Origin: an archaeon UBA168
GTDB lineage: Archaea > Thermoproteota > Thermoprotei_A > Marsarchaeales > UBA168
Length of the DNA: 39,445 nucleotides
Reading direction: 5' to 3'
NCBI GenBank assembly: GCA_002507085.1
Contig: DAYW01000010.1
Location: 47,897-87,341, forward strand
Below, in pieces: positions 1-7,400 of this stretch; positions within the stretch are counted from its first letter, which is position 1, and the number at the start of each line of letters is the position of its first letter. A program made the position numbers and the translations under genes. The notes below the pieces were generated by a model. The model worked only from the letters and a program-made list of their open reading frames with translations. It was not told where the DNA came from and made no database searches.

Positions 1-763
1 GCTTAGGTTTTCGGGCCCGAAGCACGGGAAGCCCAAGCCTAGCCGCAACTTCAAGCACCTTCTGCCTTGTCCCTCCCTTAACTCCCTTCCAATCAAGTAA
101 AAAGGCGCTTGTGCTACCGTTGCCGGCAAGGGCTACGTTGATAGCCCTCTCGGGATCGTCCTCCTCCAGTATGGAGCCCTGCACTATGTGCCCGACCGCG
201 ACGTCGCTCGCGAGAACGTATTTGGTTATGTTCGGAGCGTAGTGAGGTCCTCCAAGTCCAAGCACTGGCCTAAACTGGCCCCAGTTTCCGCACCTTCTGA
301 TAACCTCGGCTATTCCCTCGGCCACCACCCTGGCATAGCTGCGCACCGACCACTGGGAGGGGCCGCTGCCAAGCTCAGCGAAGAAAGACGGCACCTTTAG
401 GTCAGACGGCCCGTGGTGAGTTACTTCGTAGGTCACTTGGAACTCGGGAGCGGCTAACCTCTTCATGGTTTCCAACGCGACGCGCATGGGCAACGGTGCC
501 GACTCCGATACCTCGTAGGGGGACCCGCCAAACAGCGCTTCGCTGCCGGGATTACCGCTAACGTGAACGGTAAACGAGGGAAGCTTACCCACGTGTTTAG
601 ACGCAAAGATCACGAGGTCTGTCTCCGGGACGTCCGAGCGACTCAGATCGATGAGATCCTTTTCTACGGCTACGATGGGCGCATATGGCATGACCGTCCG
701 CAGCTCAGACGAGATGTTAATGCCTGCCTCGTCCTTTGTAGAAAAAACCACAGCGCACCTCAT
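1..763 (-). CDS. dtdA: D-aminoacyl-tRNA deacylase, archaeal/GEK1 type (3' end cut by window edge)
   Basis: The minus strand is open from an ATG at 763 to the left edge, about 254 codons, and the gene continues outside. The protein begins MRCAVVFSTKDEAG and contains the family blocks FASKHVGKLPSFTVH (about residues 54-68), THHGPSDLKVPSFFAELGS and GLGGPHYAPN. These match the archaeal/plant zinc-dependent D-aminoacyl-tRNA deacylase family (DtdA/DTD2, PF04414), which hydrolyses D-amino acids wrongly attached to tRNA. An in-frame TGA lies 14 codons upstream of the ATG with no other usual start between, so the start is firm. It begins 82 nt after the stop of the AdoMet synthetase gene on the same strand. 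The C-terminus is not visible. The assignment rests on recalled family motifs. Confidence 0.88.
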   Translation of the reverse strand, partial: MRCAVVFSTKDEAGINISSELRTVMPYAPIVAVEKDLIDLSRSDVPETDLVIFASKHVGKLPSFTVHVSGNPGSEALFGGSPYEVSESAPLPMRVALETMKRLAAPEFQVTYEVTHHGPSDLKVPSFFAELGSGPSQWSVRSYARVVAEGIAEVIRRCGNWGQFRPVLGLGGPHYAPNITKYVLASDVAVGHIVQGSILEEDDPERAINVALAGNGSTSAFLLDWKGVKGGTRQKVLEVAARLGLPVLRARKPK

Positions 764-845
764 GGAATTTTTCGCCTCACCAAAGAGCGAGGCCCAACGG
801 CCTCAGCAGCACGCAAGCCGCCGTAAACCCATTACTCATGCCGGC

Positions 846-2165
846 CTAAGCCCGCAGCTCCGGCGCCGCCATCCACTTCTCTATGTAGTGATCTGTCTTG
901 TTATTTGTTATGTCGTCTATGAAAGCAGGCATGGCGTCAAGGCGTTTGTTGATGAGCTCTTCGACCTCTTCTCTTATGGATTCAGCTGTAAGGCCAGGCC
1001 TCATGACTAGCTGCGCAGTAACGCTCTTGGGAGAGTTAACTGGACGCCCTATCTGGCTCACCATCCACACGTATACCTCCTCCAGTCCCTTCTCGAAGAA
1101 CTGGGAGTATATGTCGCGCGCCATGTCAAAGGAAAGTATGTTGTAAATCAAGCCCACATGGCTCACCGTGTTCTTACCGGCAGCCGCCTCGTTACTTGCG
1201 GGCCTGTTCAGCGATATTATCCCGTCAACCCTGTTGCCCCTGCCGACCTCACCGGAATCGGCGTCTTCAGCAGACGTGCCAGTAACCGTGAGATAAACGC
1301 CGTTGAGCCCTTTGCCTCTCCTGTCAAGCGCGTTGAGGGAGAACTCGAGCTCCTCCCCTTCAAGGAACTCGGACTTCACGTACTCCTCTATTTCGGACTT
1401 GAGCTTCTCCTTCTTGCTGAAGTAATCATCTTCGCTCTTGACGTATCTGTCGACGAAGGCAACCGCCGCGGTTATGTCGAATTTGTTCCTCTTCCTTATG
1501 GTCATCACCTTTATGTCCTCACCGACCTCCGGATGCTCCTGCTTGAAGCCCTTTGAGTTCAGGTGCCTCTCCAGTAGATACGTCATGCGCTCTGACTTCG
1601 TCAACGGAGCGTAACCAACCGTGGCCGATGTGTCGTTGGCCCTGGGAATCTCGCCCTTTTCGGAGTATCTTATGGTTGTGCTGTTCTTAACTTTCATGTT
1701 TTCGTTTAATATATACGAAAGCTCTTTGGATCCCTGCTCGATCTCCACCTGATAAACGATGTCGGAATCGGGATCAAGGATGGGATGAAGAGAGTTGAGG
1801 TTTTCCCTTATCCACTTCTTAGCCGAGGATATTCCTATCTCCCCGACGTCGATCGTCTCTTCTCCCGCGCTCCAAGTTGCCCTGTCTCCAAGTACAAGAA
1901 GCATTGGTTTTATGATCTTTCCTCCTCCCCAGTTCTGCTCAGCTCTGCCTGCCCTCAGGAACGCCTTATCCACGTTATAGTGGTAGATGTCGTTGAACTT
2001 TTTCCAATAAGCGGCCGCCAGCTGATGCGAAAACTCCTCAACAACGCCGTCGCATATGGTGTCAGGATGCCCTATCCCCTTCCTTTCTACCACCTCTAAC
2101 GGCTGAGCGTAAAGCGGAATCTGCTTTAGCTCCTCTATAAGCAGTTCATCACTCCCAGATGACAT
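846..2165 (-). CDS. mat: S-adenosylmethionine synthetase, archaeal type
   Basis: A protein of 439 residues that makes S-adenosylmethionine from methionine and ATP, the methyl and radical donor used by several enzymes in this window (FtsJ, Trm1, MtaB, the radical SAM protein). It belongs to the divergent archaeal family (PF01941), not bacterial MetK. Visible blocks are VVERKGIGHPDTICDGVVEE near residues 25-44, HYNVDKAFLRAGRAEQNWGGGKIIKP, a Gly-rich GEVGRGNRVDGIISLNRP segment and NAAAGKNTVSHVG-like residues before the C-terminal third. The ATG at 2165 lies about 28 nt from a strong TATA-like box, consistent with a leaderless mRNA. It is slightly longer than the usual roughly 400 residues. Confidence 0.96.
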   Translation of the reverse strand: MSSGSDELLIEELKQIPLYAQPLEVVERKGIGHPDTICDGVVEEFSHQLAAAYWKKFNDIYHYNVDKAFLRAGRAEQNWGGGKIIKPMLLVLGDRATWSAGEETIDVGEIGISSAKKWIRENLNSLHPILDPDSDIVYQVEIEQGSKELSYILNENMKVKNSTTIRYSEKGEIPRANDTSATVGYAPLTKSERMTYLLERHLNSKGFKQEHPEVGEDIKVMTIRKRNKFDITAAVAFVDRYVKSEDDYFSKKEKLKSEIEEYVKSEFLEGEELEFSLNALDRRGKGLNGVYLTVTGTSAEDADSGEVGRGNRVDGIISLNRPASNEAAAGKNTVSHVGLIYNILSFDMARDIYSQFFEKGLEEVYVWMVSQIGRPVNSPKSVTAQLVMRPGLTAESIREEVEELINKRLDAMPAFIDDITNNKTDHYIEKWMAAPELRA

Positions 2166-2187
2166 GTTACTAGAAACAACGCCTACC

Positions 2188-2198
2188 TAAATAAATTT
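2188..2198 (-). promoter_or_regulatory. TATA-like box of the AdoMet synthetase gene
   Basis: On the minus strand this reads AAATTTATTTA, centred about 28 nt before the ATG at 2165. That spacing puts the expected transcription start at or next to the start codon (leaderless). The box is inferred from sequence and spacing only. Confidence 0.6.
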
Positions 2199-2246
2199 TT
2201 TTGTCGATAAATCGTCTAAAACGTAGCCGCTGTCGAAGCTTGAGCG

Positions 2247-2738
2247 CTAACGGCCCTCCGATCTCACCAAGGCGATCAAAGCTATCTCCGTGGCCGCGTT
2301 CAGGGGAAGGGAGCTAACGCCCACGGCATATCTGGAATGCTTTCCCCTTTCCCCGAAGACTTCAACAAGCAGATCAGAGGCGCCGTTGACCACCTTGGCC
2401 TGCTCGGTGAACTGGGGATCCGAGTTTACAAATCCCTCCACGCGAACTATTCCCCGCACGGCGTCAAGTGACCCTGCCGCCGCTTTGAGCACCGATAGGG
2501 CGTTAATTGCGCAAAGCCTGGCTGACTGAATGCCTTGATCAAGGGTTAGATCCCTCCCAACCTTACCCTTGTACTTTACGTTGCCGTTTTCCATCGGAAG
2601 CTGACCTGAAACGTATATTAAGCTTGAAAACTTCAAGTCCTCTTCCTTCAAGGCAAAGTAAGGCACGTAGCTGGCCAAGGCCGAGGGCGGCGCAGGCAGC
2701 GATAAACCAAGTTGGCGAAGCCTTTCCTCAACACTCAT
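2247..2738 (-). CDS. RidA/YjgF/YER057c family protein
   Basis: A 163-residue protein with an N-terminal LGLSLPAPPSALASYVPY segment followed by a RidA fold: YVSGQLPMENG near residues 42-52, a central ARLCAINALSVLKAAAGSLDAV helix and a VNGASDLLVEVFGERGKHSRYAVGVSSLPLNAATEI block. The LPxPP opening and internal GKHSR-AVGV pattern fit the YjgF subgroup of about 150 residues rather than the classic 125-residue enamine deaminase. RidA proteins hydrolyse reactive enamine/imine intermediates; whether this subgroup does is not established from sequence. Its ATG overlaps the stop of DNA polymerase B by 4 nt (ATGA), so the two are translationally coupled. A threonine dehydratase, a typical producer of RidA substrate, is encoded at 18.7 kb. 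Confidence 0.85.
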   Translation of the reverse strand: MSVEERLRQLGLSLPAPPSALASYVPYFALKEEDLKFSSLIYVSGQLPMENGNVKYKGKVGRDLTLDQGIQSARLCAINALSVLKAAAGSLDAVRGIVRVEGFVNSDPQFTEQAKVVNGASDLLVEVFGERGKHSRYAVGVSSLPLNAATEIALIALVRSEGR

Positions 2739-5374
2739 AGAGAGGTAGCAGGGCCTCTTTTAACCATAGCGCCTCGCTTGAACTGTATAAAGGAGGAAAG
2801 ATCGGTAACGCCTATGATCTCGTCGAAGCTCAGGCCCAAGGCGTCCAGTATTTGCTCAAGAGTGCTCCTCAGGCTTTCTATGTACTTATCCAGGTCTATC
2901 TCATCCACGGACGCAAGCTCGGTGGGCTTTACCCCCTCTCCCCCCCTCACCTTAACGAACGATATCACCTCTCCGGGGCCAAGCGGCTTTCCGGTTACGG
3001 CAACGTACATACGCGCCGCTTTCACGTGCTGCGGGGTTGTCTTAGTATACGTCGAAAGGTTTTTGTTTAGCATGATGTTAAAGGAGACCTCCTCCAGGGA
3101 GAACTGCTTGCTCTTTATCCTGCTGTACACGTCCTTCACTATCTTCTTGATGTCCTGCTTAGCTGACTCGAACTCCTTTTCGTCCTTCACGTTGGCCAGC
3201 ACCTGAAGTATCTGGTTAAAGGCCTTCTTCACGATCTCTGGGGTATTCCTCTTCTTTCCCAAAAGCCCCTTGACATCTACCTGGCCCGAAGGCGTGACCC
3301 CAAGGTAGTTCTTCTTGAGCTCGGAGAAGACCACGTACCTGTACCTCTTGTCAACCTCAAGCCCTATCCTTAGCGTTTTTTCCGCCCATTGTGAAAGCTG
3401 ATCAAGTTGCTCCTCGGCGGGCTTGTAAAGGAAGACGCTATCGGTGTCGCCGTAAAGGACTCTAATGCCCATGTCCTGAGCCTTCTTGGTCGTCTGCGTA
3501 ATGGCGTACCTTCCCATGGCCGTGGTTGCCTCGGCCACCGATGGAGTGTAAAGCGGAAACGTCTCTGCTCCAAGAACTCCATATGAAGCGTTTATGAAAA
3601 CCTTCAAAGCCCTCTGTACGACGTCGTACCATACCTTTGCCTGAGGGTCTGTCGCCTCCTTGGCCTTCTTCTTAAACCACTTGATCCTGAAGTCCCTTAT
3701 GAGGCCCACATACGTGGAAAATATACCCTGCCAAATGGTGCACACCCAGTGATCGGTTCCCGGTATCTTGTTCGATCTGCACTGCGGGTGAGGGCAATCG
3801 ATCGTCTCGTAGGACAGGTTGTATTCCTTTATTATGGAAGGGTACAGCGAACCGAAGTCCATGACAGCCACGTCAAAGTAAACGCCCGTGGTTGGCTTGA
3901 TGACTATGGCTCCTTGGTACTTCTTGCCCTTTATGATCGCCTTGCTCTGAACAGTCCCCTTAACGGCCAGGTCGCTCTGATTGGGGATGAGGTAGTTCTT
4001 TTCGCGGTGCGCCGCGAAGATGGCGCTCCTTGTCCACCCGCTTATGCCAAGCCTCACGACCTCCTCGATGGAGAGCCTGGAGATCCTCATTATGAGAAAT
4101 ATCAGCTTCATGACCAAGGAGTCTTGAAACGTGGTGAGCTCAAGCGTGATCTCAGCGTCGTTGAAGTTGTAAGCTGCAAGTTGACCCGTCGTAAGCCCGT
4201 GCAGAGCAGGAGGGACAGCGATCTTTCCCTTCTTGAGTAATGCCTTCGTTATCTCGTCAAGCGTGAAACCCTTGTAGGCGCCTCCGAAGGCGTAAATCTG
4301 TATGGCGGCATTCTTAAAGAACTTGTAGAGGTCGAGATGCCACCCATTCATGACGTAAGCCTGATCTCTGCTCAGCGAGATGGGGATTTGATCCTTCCTA
4401 AAGCCGAGGTTGAGGGCACGGTGATAAAGGTAGCTGAGGTCGAAGTTATCCCCGTTGAAGGTCAGCAGAAGGGGATATTCTTCCATGGTCTTGAATGTCT
4501 TCCTGAGAAGCTCGGCCTCGTCATTGACTTGCTCAACCACAACGTCACGCGGGAGGTCTGCGGACTCTCCCCTCGGTAGTTCAGCCTCATCACGCATGAG
4601 AAGATAAACCACCTTTCTTCCATCGCTCCCTGAGAAGGCAGTGGATATAACCGCGAACTTTGCCTCCTCAGGATTTGGAACCAAGTTCTCTCTTGGCGTG
4701 TAAACCTCTATGTCAAGAGCTGCCCTCTTGACATCAGGAGCTGCGGATATGAGCAAGGGAAAGTACTTGAAAGCCTGAGCCACGTAATCCTCGGTCTCTC
4801 CCTCAAATATCCTTCTGAGTTGTGCCTCCTCATCTGGGGTGAGGTCGTTGGGATATGGCCTTATGCTCCCATCGTAAACCATGTAGGGCATGCCTGGCAG
4901 AAGGCCGTTGTCGTACGTGTAGCAGCTGGTGTACCTTATCTTCGCTTCCCAGACCCTTGGCAGCATTTCCCTGAAGGAGTTGGGCTTACCTCCTATGGCA
5001 AGCGGGTCGGTTGCCATTAGCTTGGTCAGCTGAAGGTACTCACCCGTTAAGGCGTTGTACTTCCTAACCCTTATGGCGTCCACGAACTCCTTGCTCTTGG
5101 CGATCTGAGGTATTTCCCTGATCTTATCTGGGGGCACGTCAGTTATGAGGTAAGGCTTGTGATTCGTCCGATCGTAGTAGGCGTAGACGTTTCCGTCTTC
5201 ATCCACGAGCTTCAGGTAAGCCTTGCCCTTTTGCGCGTCGTACTCCACGGAAAGCAGGTAAACTTTTTTTCCTTCGGGAGGCTCAGGTAAGGCCTCACCA
5301 TAACGCACGACTTCACCCTCTTCCTCCCTCTCCTCCTGTTCATAGACCTCTTCCTCTTCGGCCTCCTCTTCCAT
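2735..5374 (-). CDS. polB: Family B DNA polymerase (replicative, PolB1/crenarchaeal-like)
   Basis: An 879-residue polymerase with intact proofreading and polymerisation motifs. Exo I is ALDIEVY (about 219-225), Exo II is FNGDNFD (about 306-312) and Exo III is YNFND (401-405). Motif A is DFGSLYPSI (505-513), motif B is KVFINASYG (590-598) and motif C is YGDTDS (640-645). The first 25 residues are almost all Glu/Asp/Gly, an acidic low-complexity tail also seen in the RadA N-terminus. A CPHPQC pair plus a downstream Cys sits between motifs A and B, a possible small metal site. The start at the ATG has a TATA-like box about 24 nt upstream. The stop overlaps the RidA gene. Its length and the LKKNYLG and TPQHVKAA segments resemble Sulfolobus PolB1. 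Confidence 0.96.
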   Translation of the reverse strand: MEEEAEEEEVYEQEEREEEGEVVRYGEALPEPPEGKKVYLLSVEYDAQKGKAYLKLVDEDGNVYAYYDRTNHKPYLITDVPPDKIREIPQIAKSKEFVDAIRVRKYNALTGEYLQLTKLMATDPLAIGGKPNSFREMLPRVWEAKIRYTSCYTYDNGLLPGMPYMVYDGSIRPYPNDLTPDEEAQLRRIFEGETEDYVAQAFKYFPLLISAAPDVKRAALDIEVYTPRENLVPNPEEAKFAVISTAFSGSDGRKVVYLLMRDEAELPRGESADLPRDVVVEQVNDEAELLRKTFKTMEEYPLLLTFNGDNFDLSYLYHRALNLGFRKDQIPISLSRDQAYVMNGWHLDLYKFFKNAAIQIYAFGGAYKGFTLDEITKALLKKGKIAVPPALHGLTTGQLAAYNFNDAEITLELTTFQDSLVMKLIFLIMRISRLSIEEVVRLGISGWTRSAIFAAHREKNYLIPNQSDLAVKGTVQSKAIIKGKKYQGAIVIKPTTGVYFDVAVMDFGSLYPSIIKEYNLSYETIDCPHPQCRSNKIPGTDHWVCTIWQGIFSTYVGLIRDFRIKWFKKKAKEATDPQAKVWYDVVQRALKVFINASYGVLGAETFPLYTPSVAEATTAMGRYAITQTTKKAQDMGIRVLYGDTDSVFLYKPAEEQLDQLSQWAEKTLRIGLEVDKRYRYVVFSELKKNYLGVTPSGQVDVKGLLGKKRNTPEIVKKAFNQILQVLANVKDEKEFESAKQDIKKIVKDVYSRIKSKQFSLEEVSFNIMLNKNLSTYTKTTPQHVKAARMYVAVTGKPLGPGEVISFVKVRGGEGVKPTELASVDEIDLDKYIESLRSTLEQILDALGLSFDEIIGVTDLSSFIQFKRGAMVKRGPATSL

Positions 5375-5393
5375 AAGGTGGTTGGGGCATAGA

Positions 5394-5402
5394 AGATAAA
5401 CC
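5394..5402 (-). promoter_or_regulatory. TATA-like box of DNA polymerase B
   Basis: Minus-strand GGTTTATCT, centred about 24 nt before the polymerase ATG. The spacing implies a leaderless or nearly leaderless mRNA. Confidence 0.5.
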
Positions 5403-5442
5403 TGACCTATGAAAAAACGGTCGAATCCGCGTCAAAGCAAAC

Positions 5443-6456
5443 CTACTTCTTGGGATCCCTTATACCCTGTGGCGTTATCTCGAACACCGCCTCGCCTTCA
5501 GGAAGGTAAGAGCTATCAACGAGGTGCGCTATTCTAAGACCTCCCTTGCTCCTTCTTAGGTTGATCCTGTTGTTTGGCCCATGCATCATTATATTGCCAC
5601 CGGCCGAAGTGTTCGGGTTGCCAAAGAAGACATCAGGCCTCGACATGATCTGGTTGGTGACAACTACCGCTATGTTGTAAACATCTGCCAGATTCGTGAG
5701 GTCATGAAGATGCCTGTTGAGCTTCTGCTGCCTGTCGGCCAGGTGCTCCCTTCCCTGGAACTGTTTCGAGCTCCTGAAGAAACCTATGACGCTGTCAACT
5801 ACTACGAGCTTCGTGTTCCACGCCTTTATCGTGTTATCAGGATCCATGAGTATTTTCTCAACGGTGGCCATCTGATCGTCTGTAGCCCGGGCCACGTACA
5901 CCCTTGTCCTCTTAAGCGCTTCATCCGGATCTAGACCCGCAGCCGCGGCAACCTCTCTAAACCTCTTAGGATTGAACGTCTTCTCCGAATCTATTATGAA
6001 CGGGTTCCCGTCCAATCCACCTTTCTCCTTTGGAAGCATCACGTTAACAGCAAGCTGTATGGCAAGCTGAGTTTTCCCCGATCCCCCTTCCCCGTAGAAC
6101 TCCGTGACCTCCCCGACGGGCACGCCCCCTCCGAGAAGGTCATCAAGGGCCGAGGAACCTGTGGTTATCTTTCCCCTGTTTTGAACCATCTTCTCAAGGT
6201 CGTCGGCGGTTATTATCTGTATGTTAAGCTTCTCCCGTGCCGAATTTATTATCTTATGACACATGGCAACGCTAAGGCCCGTTGCCGCGGACAGCTCCTC
6301 GGCGGAAGCGATTGAAAGACTTTCATAAGACGTATAATCGTTCTCATAAAGGCGGAGGGCTGTCGCCTCTCCAACTCCATCGAGCTCCATAAGCTTCTTG
6401 ATCACGGGGCTATCCTCAGGCACTTCTATGCCCTCGTCGCCTTCGTTCTCGCTCAT
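5443..6456 (-). CDS. radA: RadA recombinase
   Basis: A 337-residue archaeal RecA/Rad51 homologue that forms filaments on single-stranded DNA and catalyses strand exchange. It has an N-terminal helix-hairpin-helix domain (LDGVGEATALRLYE and AATGLSVAMCHKI) and the TTGSSALDDLLGGGVPVGEVTEFYG linker. Walker A is GEGGSGKTQ (about 122-130), Walker B is KLVVVDSVIGFFR, and loop residues NQIMSRPD and GPNNRINLRRSKGG follow. The frame allows a GTG two codons earlier (6462). I prefer the ATG at 6456 because a CTTAATA box is centred about 29 nt upstream. It is encoded next to PolB on the same strand but with its own promoter. Confidence 0.97.
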   Translation of the reverse strand: MSENEGDEGIEVPEDSPVIKKLMELDGVGEATALRLYENDYTSYESLSIASAEELSAATGLSVAMCHKIINSAREKLNIQIITADDLEKMVQNRGKITTGSSALDDLLGGGVPVGEVTEFYGEGGSGKTQLAIQLAVNVMLPKEKGGLDGNPFIIDSEKTFNPKRFREVAAAAGLDPDEALKRTRVYVARATDDQMATVEKILMDPDNTIKAWNTKLVVVDSVIGFFRSSKQFQGREHLADRQQKLNRHLHDLTNLADVYNIAVVVTNQIMSRPDVFFGNPNTSAGGNIMMHGPNNRINLRRSKGGLRIAHLVDSSYLPEGEAVFEITPQGIRDPKK

Positions 6457-6479
6457 TTTCACTTAATATCACGTACTTG

Positions 6480-6488
6480 CTATTAAGG
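6480..6488 (-). promoter_or_regulatory. TATA-like box of radA
   Basis: Minus-strand CCTTAATAG about 28-29 nt before the ATG at 6456 and only about 22 nt before the alternative GTG. It therefore favours the ATG as the leaderless start. Confidence 0.45.
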
Positions 6489-6546
6489 AATTATGGGGTC
6501 TACTGAAAGTGATGCTCGTGCTACCTGCTTCCTCGATCGCATGCAA

Positions 6547-6556
6547 AGCTTATATC
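6547..6556 (+). promoter_or_regulatory. TATA box of tRNA-Glu
   Basis: AGCTTATATC centred about 25 nt before the first base of the mature tRNA-Glu, the usual archaeal TBP position for a stable RNA gene. Confidence 0.6.
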
Positions 6557-6576
6557 GATACAGCTATTTTGAAATT

Positions 6577-6651
6577 GCCTCGGTGGTATAGCCCGGTCAA
6601 GTATGGCGGCCTCTCGAGCCGCAGACCCGAGTTCAAATCTCGGCCGAGGCA
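6577..6651 (+). tRNA. tRNA-Glu (anticodon CUC)
   Basis: A full cloverleaf of 75 nt can be drawn. The acceptor is GCCTCGG with CCGAGGC and discriminator A. The D stem is GTAT with GTAT, closed partly by G-U pairs. The anticodon stem GCGGC/GCCGC holds the loop CTCTCGA with anticodon CTC, and the T arm is CCGAG-TTCAAAT-CTCGG. No 3' CCA is encoded and there is no intron. Anticodon CUC decodes GAG (Glu). A TATA box sits about 25 nt upstream. The charged product of this tRNA type is relevant to GatDE, which transamidates Glu-tRNA(Gln). Confidence 0.95.
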
Positions 6652-6735
6652 GCTCCCTTGATCTTTTACACATTCATGTGAGATAAAAAAGCGTGAAGTT
6701 TATTCGCCACCGGCTGATTTAAAGCGATCACAGCA

Positions 6736-7206
6736 GTGAGCGAAGACAAGGAACTAATAAGGGAGGTCGTCGAAAGGGCGGTCCAGGAGGGTATACCCCA
6801 GGAGATCGCAAGAGGGGTAGTCGAGGGTAACTGGGACGACTGGAAGAACGAGTTCAATCTAAAAGGCGATAAGGAAAAACTGATAGGCCTTATCGTTAAG
6901 GAAGTGAAAAAGATATACCTCAACGCCATAAGCTCTGATACCTACGCTGAAACATCAGAACAGCACAACCCCTATATGGAGCGCTTTCCCATAAGCTATT
7001 CCGGCAACGGACTTTCAAGAAAAACCATTGAGGGGCTCAACGCCATAGCTAAAGATCTCGATTACGAGTTAGGGCAGATCGCGTCGATGAGCAAGAGCGA
7101 ACTGCTGTCAAGGGTAAAAGAACTCATAAGCAAAGCAAAAGACATGGACAATGAGTACGCGGTCGAATGGCTCGAAAGCCTCATGGAACAACTGCTTAAC
7201 ACCTAA
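6736..7206 (+). CDS. Conserved-looking protein of unknown function
   Basis: A 156-residue protein starting at a GTG (MSEDKEL). I do not recognise a family. It is almost entirely helical by composition and rich in Glu, Lys, Asp and Leu, with no signal peptide, membrane segment, Cys pair or nucleotide-binding motif. Residues 1-35 look like a compact helical unit with EGIPQEIARGVVEGNWDDWKNEF-type spacing. Residues 100-156 form a second helical block (NAIAKDLDYELGQIASMSKSELLSRV onward). Codon use resembles its neighbours, so it is probably a real gene. It stands alone between tRNA-Glu and the mobile-element scar and is followed by a short T run. The start could be shifted. Confidence 0.6.
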   Translation: MSEDKELIREVVERAVQEGIPQEIARGVVEGNWDDWKNEFNLKGDKEKLIGLIVKEVKKIYLNAISSDTYAETSEQHNPYMERFPISYSGNGLSRKTIEGLNAIAKDLDYELGQIASMSKSELLSRVKELISKAKDMDNEYAVEWLESLMEQLLNT

Positions 7207-7207
7207 A

Positions 7208-7216
7208 CTTTTTATT
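7208..7216 (+). terminator. T-rich terminator after the unknown protein gene
   Basis: CTTTTTATT starts 2 nt after the stop codon at 7206. A T-rich stretch without a hairpin is the usual intrinsic signal in archaea. No other support. Confidence 0.35.
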
Positions 7217-7250
7217 ACATAAAAGATAAGTAAAAGGTAAGCTAAACGCC

Positions 7251-7400
7251 AATATATAAAAATGCCCTCCGCCTGCGGAGGGAGATATCTAAGCTCCCCT
7301 AAACTTACGGGCCGAGGCGGAAGTTCCTCCCCATGACAAGGGAATTGAAAGGCCCTTAAAAACTCCATTATAATTGCGCTTGCTTATCTATAGCGCGATA
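7251..7400 (+). other. Possible promoter and structured non-coding RNA
   Basis: A good TATA box (ATATATAAA, 7251-7259) is not followed by a matching open reading frame. Just downstream are a perfect 7-bp hairpin with a 4-nt loop (7265-7271 with 7276-7282), a GGGCC/GGCCC pair (7309-7313 with about 7351-7355) and a GCGCT/AGCGC hairpin near 7376-7396. The strand 7268-7274 could instead pair with 7315-7321 (7 bp), which excludes the first hairpin. A transcript starting near 7278-7284 is an inference. I tried to fit RNase P RNA and SRP RNA and could not find their conserved cores. Confidence 0.3.
7323..7351 (+). repeat. Solitary CRISPR-repeat-like sequence
   Basis: The 29 bases begin GTTCC and end AAGGGAATTGAAAG. 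They contain a short inverted repeat (TCCCC, then AGGGA) around ATGAC, and the ATTGAAAG end is typical of many archaeal CRISPR repeats. No second copy with a spacer is present, and I saw no cas gene, so this is not an array. It may be the remnant of one, or part of the structured RNA or transposon end in which it sits. Confidence 0.3.

Noticed and set aside
188..826. Open frames on the plus strand in the first 0.8 kb
   Set aside because: They are antisense to the D-aminoacyl-tRNA deacylase gene, whose motifs are clear on the minus strand.
7309..7360. Possible RNase P RNA, because GGCGGAAGTTCC resembles its first conserved region
   Set aside because: The matching downstream core (ACAGAA-type region) is absent at any sensible distance.
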